This document shows, piece after piece, positions 1 to 5,423 of a stretch of 6,429 nt of DNA (position 1 is the stretch's first letter; every line of letters starts with the position of its first letter). The notes beneath the pieces are model-generated. The model was given only the letters and a program-made list of their open reading frames with translations, did no database searches and was not told where the DNA came from. Location of the stretch: NCBI GenBank assembly GCA_003156235.1, contig PMGP01000235.1, positions 6,032 to 12,460 on the forward strand, in the 5' to 3' direction. Position numbers and translations under genes: made by a program. The DNA comes from Acidobacteriaceae bacterium. GTDB lineage: Bacteria; Acidobacteriota; Terriglobia; Terriglobales; Acidobacteriaceae.

Positions 1-1262
1 TTGTCGGAGACGGCGAGAGCTGCGTCGGTGGGAAGATTGTCTTCGCCTCGGAGCACGCGCTGGGCAATCTGCGCTACCTCGGTGAAGTCCACTGCGCCTG
101 CCTCTGCAAAGGCGACTCGCAGTTCGCCTGCTGCCTCGCGCAGCAGCGTGAAGCAGGCCTTCACGATTCTCCATTCGTCTTCGGTGCAGCGGACGGAAGG
201 CAGGTTGCGAACGGCGGCAAGGGAGACTTCAAGGCCGGGCACGGCGGCAAGCTTTGTGATCAGCGAAGCGAACCGGGCTTTGCCGAATTTACCGCGAGGG
301 GTGGACGGAAAGCCATCGGAAGTTTTCAGACCTTTTTCAGAACGCCAGCTTCCTTTCTGCGTTTGCAGGAATTCAGAGAGTGAAACAAAGAAATCATGAG
401 CGGATTCCATCCCTTCCGGGAACGAAGCTAAGGGAAACTCGGCACATTCCGCCAACTCACGCGGCGAGTTTTCGCCCGGCTCTTCGCATGCAAACCGCGC
501 CAGTACGAGCGATTCTTCGCGCGCGCCGGGAACCTGGTCAAGAAGCTCGCTCAATTTGATGAGTGCATCGCGTACGGCATGAGCAAAGGGCCGCTCCAGC
601 CGCTCACGGAGCCTCTTCCAATCCGGCTCGCGCTCGAGGACAAATCCGTGCATCCAGCGGTCGCGGCTTTTGAGCATTTCGACCAGCAGATTTTCCATCT
701 CCTGCCAGCCGTTATCGCGCCACTGCAACAGTTCCTCGATTGCCGTGCCCAGTGCCGTGCTGTTCTGGTCGATTTTTCTCAGAGTTTCGCGAGCTGCGCG
801 GCGATAGAGTTCCTCCGGCTGCTCGGAGATGTTGAGTCCGCCACCCAGGCCGGAGAGCAGCGGCTGCTGAAGGGCGAGTTCGCGGCAAAAAGAATCAATG
901 GTGCGAATGCGAAGCTGGGCAGGCAGGTCGAGCAGTTTCCAGCCGAGCGCCTGGGAGTGCAACAGGGCGCGATGGGCGAGAGCGTCCATGGAAAACTCAT
1001 CGGGATCAAGAGCAGGACTGGCGGCAGCCTTTCTCAGTTCATCAAGAATCCGATTGCGCATCTCGGCGGCGGCGTTGGTGAAGGTGATGGCGACCACCTG
1101 GCCGGGCTCGTCCACTTCTTCCAGCAGACGTAGAAAACGGCGTGTGAGCAGATCGGTCTTGCCCGAGCCGGCAGGGGCCTGCACCAGAATGGACCGGCCG
1201 CGGTCGAGGGCGCGCTGGCGCTCAAGTTGATCGGGAGGCTCGGGGCGGACAGGTCTATTCAT
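1..1262 (-). CDS. AddA-like UvrD/Rep-family helicase (exonuclease V beta-type), N-terminal 420 residues, cut by the left edge
   Basis: This is the first part of a superfamily 1 helicase subunit, expected to use ATP to unwind DNA at double-strand ends together with the nuclease encoded just upstream. Reading the minus strand from the ATG at 1262 gives 420 codons without a stop. A Q-motif-like stretch (DQLERQRALD) lies at residues 11-20. Walker A, APAGSGKT, is at 29-36. Motif Ia, AITFTNAAAEMRNRI, is at 58-72, the IRTIDSFC motif is at 119-126, and VDFTEVA is at 391-397, where UvrD/AddA proteins approach the Walker B DEFQDT box. That box, the rest of the helicase domains and any C-terminal nuclease lie off the left edge. 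The start overlaps the upstream nuclease gene by 8 nt, and a GAGG at 1272-1275 sits 9 nt before the ATG, which suggests translational coupling. The family is clear; whether it is orthologous to AddA or belongs to a related RecB-like group cannot be settled here. Confidence 0.9.
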   Translation of the reverse strand, partial: MNRPVRPEPPDQLERQRALDRGRSILVQAPAGSGKTDLLTRRFLRLLEEVDEPGQVVAITFTNAAAEMRNRILDELRKAAASPALDPDEFSMDALAHRALLHSQALGWKLLDLPAQLRIRTIDSFCRELALQQPLLSGLGGGLNISEQPEELYRRAARETLRKIDQNSTALGTAIEELLQWRDNGWQEMENLLVEMLKSRDRWMHGFVLEREPDWKRLRERLERPFAHAVRDALIKLSELLDQVPGAREESLVLARFACEEPGENSPRELAECAEFPLASFPEGMESAHDFFVSLSEFLQTQKGSWRSEKGLKTSDGFPSTPRGKFGKARFASLITKLAAVPGLEVSLAAVRNLPSVRCTEDEWRIVKACFTLLREAAGELRVAFAEAGAVDFTEVAQIAQRVLRGEDNLPTDAALAVSD

Positions 1263-1275
1263 TGCCGGCCACCTC
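1255..1275 (-). promoter_or_regulatory. Stop/start overlap and ribosome binding site joining the nuclease and helicase genes
   Basis: On the minus strand the helicase start ATG (1262-1260) precedes the nuclease stop TAG (1257-1255) in a different frame, giving the 8-nt overlap ATGAATAG. A GAGG (1275-1272) lies 9 nt before the ATG, inside the last codons of the nuclease gene. This fixes the helicase start and implies that the two proteins are made from one mRNA by coupled translation, as expected for subunits of one complex. Confidence 0.75.
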
Positions 1276-3927
1276 GCCCTCGGAATCGTCTTCGTCTTCC
1301 AGTTGCGTCTCGCGCTCCTGAATGCGGCAGAGGGTTTGCAGTCCACAGCGTTCGCAGGTCTTCGGAGCTTCACGCGGGTTTACTTCGGCTCTTCCTGCGA
1401 TAAAATCCTTCGCAAGCTGCTGGATGCAATTCCGCCAGTCAAGGAGCTGCTCAACGGTGAATGGTTGCCTGACCAGGGGACTGGTGCCCTTCAGGCTGGG
1501 GAAGAGTGTGGTTGCAGCGTCGCCCACGCGCCCGGCAAATTCCTGATCTCCGGTGCGCACCTTGGCGAAGACCAGTCCGCCTAGTCGCTCGTGCTCGCGG
1601 TCGAGAGCAAAACCGGCATAGAGCGGCAGTTGAACGTCTTCGGGCCGGGGCAATTCCCACGCATTGGGCGAGACGTTGCCGGATTTGTAATCGATCACCA
1701 GCAGGGAGCCGTCCTTCAATTGATCAACGCGGTCCAGGCGCAGATCGAGCGTGAGTCCTGCGAAGTGAACGGTGCGTTTTACCTCGGTCTCGGCGACCTC
1801 GAATGAAACGCGGGTAGCCTCGTACTCCAGCCATTCCGTGACCAGCTTGGTCAGCTGCAGCTCTTCCAGTTCGAGGTAACGGCGCGGCATCAACTCGCGC
1901 TGATGTGGTCGCAGCCCCTGCGCCAGTGCGCGCTTAACGTGACCCGCAACAAAAGCTTCACGATCGGTCAGGCTCTGGAGGTCAGTGAGGGTGCGAATGC
2001 CCTCCGGCGGCCCAGCCCATACAGAATGAAGCACGGCGTGGAGCAGGTTGCCGCGTTGAGAGGCGGTCAGGCCGGCTTCGGCGGGCTCCCAGCCTTGTGC
2101 GGCCAGGCGCGCGGTGGCGAAGGCTTTGAAGGGGCACTGCGATTGCGCGGTGAGAACGTTTGCGCCGCCCTTGACTTTGCCCGGAGGGAAGGCAATGCGG
2201 CTGCGATCCTCGAAGGAAACTGTGAGCAGGGGCGGCGCGGCTGGTGCTGTCAACTCCGGCGGCAGCTTCTGCGCCTCGCCGGCAAGCTGGACGATCAGAC
2301 GCGACGGGCGGGCCTCGGCAGCCTCGTTTTGCTTTGCATAGCTGAAGTGGACCTCCTGCGCCGAAGCCAGAATGCGGCGGCTGATGGCTTCGGCCAGCTC
2401 CCAATCGAGCTGCGGCGTGGCGTGGGGCATTCCGGCCTCGCGCTGCACCTCGATAGGCAGCAGCGGATGCGTTGAGCCGTTCGCGGGCCAGGCTTCTTCG
2501 TCAGTTCCCAGGAACCAAAGGCCGTCGGCGGTGAGGCCGGCGGACTCAGCAGGTCCGGCGATCTGGATGGGCGCGTTGCGGGATTCGGGAGCGAAGAGGG
2601 TCTCATCCAGCGCGCGGCCAAGTTGAAAGAGAAAATCCTTCCAACTCATGCGGCGGCCATCGAAGCCCAGCGAGCCGCAACTCTCTACGGCTTGCTGCCA
2701 GCGTCGGACGGCTTGGTACTCGGCACTCACGAGTGGCTTGGCGCTGGCAAAGTGAAGTTCCTCCAGTAAACGCGGAACCAGCTCAGCCCAGTCGAGCGGG
2801 CTTTGCGGTCGTTGCGCAAAGCCAGTCAAGAGGCGTTGAGCTGCGGTGATGCGTTCGACCCAGGGAGCCGGTAGCAGTTCAGAGGCACAACGCTCGCCGA
2901 GGAATGCTGACAGAGTCCATTGCGTTCGTTCCAGGCCGAAGCGACGCAGGGCGCGCATATAAGCTTGCAGCGAGGCAGACTCCTGGGGGCTGGCGGCGGC
3001 GTGGCCGGTGGAAAGCAGCCAGTCAAGTTCCTGTTCGTCGAGCGGACCTTCGAGCCAACGCAGCATGAGGTGCACCGCACGCGCCAGCGCAGCTTGTCGG
3101 AGCGGGACTCCCAGCGAGAACTCGAAGACCGCGCCGGTGGATCGAAGAAAGACGCGTTCGATTTCTCCGCGGCGCGTACCGGCTGCCTGTGTGACGACCA
3201 GCAGACGGGCGTCAGGGTTGGCGGCAAGCTGGCGACAGCACCAGATCGCGCAGGCTGTCAGCTCGGTCTGGAAGTCGGCGGCTTCATGAAAATGAACCTC
3301 GCCGGCGGGCTCGCCTTTGGCAGCCTCATGCCACTCGCCCCAGGCGTCGAAGAGGCTGCGCTGCACGGGCAGAATGCGGTCAAATCCGGCCAGAAGCAGT
3401 GGCGGACGTTCTGCCTCGTCAGTTTTTAGCAGCGCAATCAACTCCTGCGACAGGCGGCTCGGGCTAATCAAACTATCCACACGGCAGGCTTCGTCAAAGG
3501 CAGCCAGCCAGCCGCTGAAGGCTGCCGCATCCTGCTGCCATGCGGCGCGGGCCGATGTCCGCAAGAACTGCGGCGCATACGAGCAGAGCAGGTCGTGCGC
3601 CTCCATGGCCAGGGCGGCCAGACGATGGCGCGGACCTTCCAGCAGCGTGGCCAGGGAGCGGTCCTGGCCAGCGATCTCCACCCAAAGAGCCTCTTCTTGC
3701 GAGGGATTGAGCACGAGGCGAGCGTCGGCGCCGCGCTGCTGCCAGGCGGCGCGGGCAAAGCTCGTCCAATCGAGGATGTTGGGCGCGGGCCAAGCGGCAA
3801 GACCTTCGGACCTGCGGGCACGATGGAATGCGTCAGCCAAGGCGCGCGCGGCGCGGTCGCTGGCCGTGACCACCTGGCCGCCCTCGCGCAGCCACGCATC
3901 GATCTCTACTGTCGCCAAGACCCCCAT
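1255..3927 (-). CDS. AddB-like PD-(D/E)XK nuclease, 'probable DNA repair protein' type, with four-cysteine Fe-S staple
   Basis: This is the probable nuclease and scaffold subunit of an AddAB-type helicase-nuclease that trims broken DNA ends for RecA loading. Numbering is for the 890-residue product from the ATG at 3927. The N-terminal half resembles an inactivated helicase: I find no Walker A, and it opens with the TASDRAARAL stretch at 21-30. The C-terminal nuclease shows RGNLLHAVLH at 625-634, LDRVD at 731-735 (D732), IDYKSG at 745-750 (D746, K748) and QLPLY at 766-770, the order seen in RecB-family nucleases. C598 lies before the nuclease and C858, C861 and C867 after it; the CxxC-x5-C spacing matches the AddB [4Fe-4S] staple. 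The tail, residues 877-890, is acidic. It is shorter than Firmicutes AddB (about 1,160 residues). An in-frame GTG at 4005 would add 26 residues of unlikely sequence beside the inserted element; neither start has a good Shine-Dalgarno, and I prefer 3927. Confidence 0.9.
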   Translation of the reverse strand: MGVLATVEIDAWLREGGQVVTASDRAARALADAFHRARRSEGLAAWPAPNILDWTSFARAAWQQRGADARLVLNPSQEEALWVEIAGQDRSLATLLEGPRHRLAALAMEAHDLLCSYAPQFLRTSARAAWQQDAAAFSGWLAAFDEACRVDSLISPSRLSQELIALLKTDEAERPPLLLAGFDRILPVQRSLFDAWGEWHEAAKGEPAGEVHFHEAADFQTELTACAIWCCRQLAANPDARLLVVTQAAGTRRGEIERVFLRSTGAVFEFSLGVPLRQAALARAVHLMLRWLEGPLDEQELDWLLSTGHAAASPQESASLQAYMRALRRFGLERTQWTLSAFLGERCASELLPAPWVERITAAQRLLTGFAQRPQSPLDWAELVPRLLEELHFASAKPLVSAEYQAVRRWQQAVESCGSLGFDGRRMSWKDFLFQLGRALDETLFAPESRNAPIQIAGPAESAGLTADGLWFLGTDEEAWPANGSTHPLLPIEVQREAGMPHATPQLDWELAEAISRRILASAQEVHFSYAKQNEAAEARPSRLIVQLAGEAQKLPPELTAPAAPPLLTVSFEDRSRIAFPPGKVKGGANVLTAQSQCPFKAFATARLAAQGWEPAEAGLTASQRGNLLHAVLHSVWAGPPEGIRTLTDLQSLTDREAFVAGHVKRALAQGLRPHQRELMPRRYLELEELQLTKLVTEWLEYEATRVSFEVAETEVKRTVHFAGLTLDLRLDRVDQLKDGSLLVIDYKSGNVSPNAWELPRPEDVQLPLYAGFALDREHERLGGLVFAKVRTGDQEFAGRVGDAATTLFPSLKGTSPLVRQPFTVEQLLDWRNCIQQLAKDFIAGRAEVNPREAPKTCERCGLQTLCRIQERETQLEDEDDSEGEVAGNE

Positions 3928-3933
3928 TCCAGC

Positions 3934-3939
3934 GTTATA
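3934..3939 (-). promoter_or_regulatory. Possible -10 box for a leaderless nuclease-helicase transcript
   Basis: The minus strand reads TATAAC, then six bases, then the chosen ATG at 3927. If TATAAC is a -10 element, transcription would begin at or very near the A of the ATG, the geometry of leaderless genes. No convincing -35 box is visible 16-18 nt upstream (only a weak TGGCAC-like match), and the last base departs from the TATAAT consensus. The assignment rests on spacing and on the lack of a good Shine-Dalgarno before the ATG. Confidence 0.35.
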
Positions 3940-4006
3940 CGCTGCCGGGCCTGGGGCGTGCCATCGGAAGGCCGCGAATGGGAACCGGAGTATTCCACGA
4001 TTCACT

Positions 4007-4010
4007 CTAA
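4007..4010. repeat. Left copy of the 4-bp target duplication (CTAA)
   Basis: CTAA directly abuts the left terminal repeat of the inserted element and is matched in direct orientation by CTAA at 4140-4143 on the other side. It fits the YTAR target reported for the IS5 group. Four bases alone could match by chance, but the position exactly at both ends of perfect inverted repeats makes a real duplication likely. Confidence 0.75.
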
Positions 4011-4026
4011 GGAAGCTCTGATTAAG
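4011..4026 (+). repeat. Left terminal inverted repeat (16 bp)
   Basis: GGAAGCTCTGATTAAG is a perfect inverted match to 4124-4139. Pairing stops at the next inner base on each side, so the repeat length is 16 bp. It would be the transposase recognition end. Confidence 0.85.
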
Positions 4027-4041
4027 CCGACATTTTGAAAG

Positions 4042-4061
4042 GGCACGACTTTAGTCGTGCC
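4042..4061. repeat. REP-like hairpin 1: 8-bp stem, TTTA loop
   Basis: GGCACGAC (4042-4049) pairs with GTCGTGCC (4054-4061) around a TTTA loop (4050-4053). The loop edges T and A are also complementary, so the palindrome is 9 bp per arm as DNA. It lacks a T-run on either side, lies between divergent promoters, and is therefore not a terminator for either operon. It resembles REP palindromes handled by RAYT (IS200-like) transposases. Confidence 0.8.
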
Positions 4062-4083
4062 GCAAAGGCAGCAAAATGAACGC

Positions 4084-4095
4084 GGGCTTTAGCCC
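4084..4095. repeat. REP-like hairpin 2: 4-bp stem, same TTTA loop
   Basis: GGGC (4084-4087) pairs with GCCC (4092-4095) around TTTA (4088-4091). The stem differs in sequence from hairpin 1, but the loop and the adjoining C and G are the same (C-TTTA-G). The two hairpins are 22 bases apart within the same element. Confidence 0.65.
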
Positions 4096-4123
4096 CTGAG
4101 GGAATACTGACTCGCAATAATGA

Positions 4124-4139
4124 CTTAATCAGAGCTTCC
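4124..4139 (-). repeat. Right terminal inverted repeat (16 bp)
   Basis: CTTAATCAGAGCTTCC is the exact reverse complement of 4011-4026. It ends the element and is followed at once by the CTAA duplication. The xerD start codon is 30 bases downstream of this end. Confidence 0.85.
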
Positions 4140-4143
4140 CTAA
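4140..4143. repeat. Right copy of the 4-bp target duplication (CTAA)
   Basis: CTAA follows the right terminal repeat directly and matches 4007-4010. Removing the element and one CTAA copy would restore a continuous intergenic sequence reading CACTCTAAAATGCG. Confidence 0.75.
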
Positions 4144-4146
4144 AAT
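4141..4146 (+). promoter_or_regulatory. Possible -10 box for the xerD-xerC operon
   Basis: TAAAAT ends 23 nt before the xerD ATG at 4170 and is one base off TATAAT. It straddles the right end of the CTAA duplication. Any -35 element at standard spacing would fall within the inserted element (around 4117-4124), where I see no good TTGACA match. This is a weak candidate, given only because no better promoter is visible in the gap. Confidence 0.25.
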
Positions 4147-4169
4147 GCGCTGTTGCCGAAGTTGAGTCC

Positions 4170-5423
4170 ATGATGAGTGAGGTTCAGAAACGAGCGCGAC
4201 GGCGGCGCAGGCAGCTTAACGCGCTGATAATTAAGACTGTGGAAACTGCGCGCAATCTATCGCTGTTGAAGGACTACCAGGCGTATCTGCGCGTGGAGAA
4301 AGGTCTGAGGCCGCTGAGCTGCGAGGCCTACGACGGCGACCTGAAGACCTTTGCCGAGTTCATCGAGAAGCGGAGTGGTGTGCTGTTGACGGCAACGCAG
4401 CAGGATGTGGCGGCATTTCTGGAGCATCTGCGCGGCCACGGCATCGACCAGCGTTCGGCGGCGCGCAAACTAAGTTGCCTGCGCGGCTTTTACAAGTGGC
4501 TCCTTCTAGACCGGCGCATCCATCACGATCCCACCGTGAACATCGAATCGCCCAAAGCCTGGAAGGTGCTGCCCAAGTCGCTGGCCGAGCCAGAAGTAAC
4601 GGAGATGCTGGACCGGGCGCGCCTGAACGCCGAGCATCCCCAGGCACGCGCCACGGATTTGCGTGACCGGGCGATTCTGGAGTTGCTCTATGCGGGCGGC
4701 TTGCGCGTTTCGGAGGTCACTTCGCTTTCCACCGGCGACCTGGCGCTGGACCTGGGCCGCGTGCAGGTGCGCGGCAAGGGCGACAAGGAGCGCATTGTGC
4801 CGTTGGGGCGAGCCGCTCTGGAGGTTCTGGAGATTTATCTGCGCGAAGGACGGCCGCACCTGGCGCGCATTAGTTCGGCCGGCAAAGCGAACGCCGCGCG
4901 GCAGGACGCTACTCGTCTATTTCTTTCTTTGCGCGGAATGCCGCTCACCCGCCAGTGGGTCTGGCATGTGGTGAAGATGGCCAACTCCTCAGCAAGCCCG
5001 CACAGGCTTCGTCACAGTTGCGCCACGCACATGGTGGAGCATGGCGCTGACCTGCGCAGCGTGCAATTGTTGCTGGGCCACGCCGACATTTCCACCACGC
5101 AGGTCTACACGCACCTGGCTCTGGGCCGGCTCAAGGAAGTGCATCGGCTGCACCATCCGCGCGCCACGCGGCAGCGGGCGGCGGTTGAGGCTCTTCCTAT
5201 AGGGCGAAGAGGGCTGCACCTGGTTTCGAGCAAGTCGCGTCCAGAAATGATCGAAAACACGGAAGCCGCCGAGTCGCGACAACCCGCCAACTCGCCAACT
5301 CGCTATCCCCGCGAAGCGGGGGCTAACTTGCTGCATTTGTCCGCAAATTCACCGATCAATCCCGCCCCGTTCATCGGGAGCGCGGAGCCCAGCCTCAACC
5401 AACAGAGTAAGGAGACCGCATGA
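4170..5423 (+). CDS. xerD: Tyrosine recombinase XerD-like, with a long atypical C-terminal tail
   Basis: This is a DNA-breaking and rejoining enzyme, expected to pair with the XerC encoded next to it and resolve chromosome dimers at a dif site. The 417-residue product has a basic lead (K7-R14), an N-terminal SAM-like DNA-binding domain at about 32-120, and a catalytic domain at about 135-330. All catalytic residues are present: R179 (GGLRVSEV), K203 (RGKGDKER), H278 and R281 (SPHRLRHSCATH), H304 (LLGHADISTT) and Y313. The spacings R281-H304 (23) and H304-Y313 (9) equal those of E. coli XerD. The stretch between W265 and H278 is about seven residues shorter than in E. coli XerD. E. coli XerD ends 19 residues after its tyrosine; here 104 follow, and residues from about 333 on look non-domain-like. 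The start is uncertain because no clear Shine-Dalgarno precedes ATG 4170 or the next codon, also ATG. The stop overlaps the xerC start as ATGA. Confidence 0.9.
   Translation: MMSEVQKRARRRRRQLNALIIKTVETARNLSLLKDYQAYLRVEKGLRPLSCEAYDGDLKTFAEFIEKRSGVLLTATQQDVAAFLEHLRGHGIDQRSAARKLSCLRGFYKWLLLDRRIHHDPTVNIESPKAWKVLPKSLAEPEVTEMLDRARLNAEHPQARATDLRDRAILELLYAGGLRVSEVTSLSTGDLALDLGRVQVRGKGDKERIVPLGRAALEVLEIYLREGRPHLARISSAGKANAARQDATRLFLSLRGMPLTRQWVWHVVKMANSSASPHRLRHSCATHMVEHGADLRSVQLLLGHADISTTQVYTHLALGRLKEVHRLHHPRATRQRAAVEALPIGRRGLHLVSSKSRPEMIENTEAAESRQPANSPTRYPREAGANLLHLSANSPINPAPFIGSAEPSLNQQSKETA
5191..5211 (+). repeat. Inverted repeat in the xerD tail
   Basis: CTCTTC (5191-5196) is complementary to GAAGAG (5206-5211) across a nine-base loop that includes the palindrome CTATAG. 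It lies inside the unusual tail-coding stretch. No T-run follows. It may be a small RNA structure or chance. Confidence 0.4.
5285..5303 (+). repeat. Short tandem repeat, 8-bp unit, 2.4 copies
   Basis: CGCCAACT occurs at 5285-5292 and 5293-5300, followed by CGC. The unit is not a multiple of three, so the two copies are read in different frames, which is unusual for a protein-level repeat and suggests slippage in formerly non-coding DNA. Confidence 0.6.
5307..5321 (+). repeat. Very stable GC hairpin with GAA loop in the xerD tail
   Basis: CCCCGC (5307-5312) pairs with GCGGGG (5316-5321) around GAA. The core GCGAAGC is the well-known exceptionally stable DNA mini-hairpin. It is followed by GCTAAC rather than a T-run, so it is not a classical intrinsic terminator, and the reading frame passes through it. 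It could slow ribosomes or polymerase before the xerC start about 100 nt later. Confidence 0.6.
5408..5414 (+). promoter_or_regulatory. Shine-Dalgarno for xerC
   Basis: TAAGGAG lies five bases before the ATG at 5420, the strongest ribosome binding site in the window. It lies within the last codons of xerD, whose TGA stop (5421-5423) overlaps the xerC ATG as ATGA. It fixes the xerC start and means xerC can be translated both independently and by coupling. Confidence 0.85.

Larger units (their letters stand above)
4011..4139. mobile_element. 129-bp MITE-like element with 16-bp perfect terminal inverted repeats, IS5-type
   Basis: The left end, GGAAGCTCTGATTAAG (4011-4026), is exactly complementary to the right end, CTTAATCAGAGCTTCC (4124-4139). 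CTAA flanks the element on both sides. The repeat opens with GGAAG like the ends of IS5 itself, and the 4-bp YTAR-type duplication is the IS5-group pattern. The 97-bp interior has no open frame of useful size but contains two hairpins with TTTA loops. This is the structure of a non-autonomous miniature element moved by a transposase encoded elsewhere. It sits between the divergent nuclease and xerD genes, closer to xerD. The alternative is a REP-like double hairpin in otherwise ordinary intergenic DNA, but that would not explain the perfect ends plus duplication. The IS5 assignment is inferred from end sequence and duplication length only. Confidence 0.8.

Noticed and set aside
1..399. Open frame of 132 codons on the plus strand from a TTG
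   Set aside because: Antisense to the helicase reading frame, which continues to the left edge without a stop.
579..1133. Open frame of 184 codons on the plus strand
   Set aside because: Antisense to the helicase gene, which carries clear Walker A and superfamily 1 motifs.
1903..2475. Open frame of 190 codons on the plus strand
   Set aside because: Antisense to the nuclease gene; high GC content favours such stop-free shadows, and no domain is visible.
3928..4005. N-terminal extension of the nuclease from a GTG at 4005
   Set aside because: The extra 26 residues do not resemble the family's N-terminus, no Shine-Dalgarno precedes the GTG, and a -10-like box lies inside the stretch. It remains possible but less likely.
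3317..4021. Open frame of 234 codons on the plus strand
   Set aside because: It lies fully antisense to the well-supported nuclease gene, has Ser/Arg/Ala-rich shadow composition and no recognisable motif.
4042..4061. Intrinsic terminator
   Set aside because: The hairpin has no T-run on either side and lies between two divergent genes, so it ends neither transcript.
4140..4180. A dif site beside the xer genes
   Set aside because: I found no pair of 11-bp arms resembling the bacterial dif consensus around a 6-bp centre here or elsewhere in the window.
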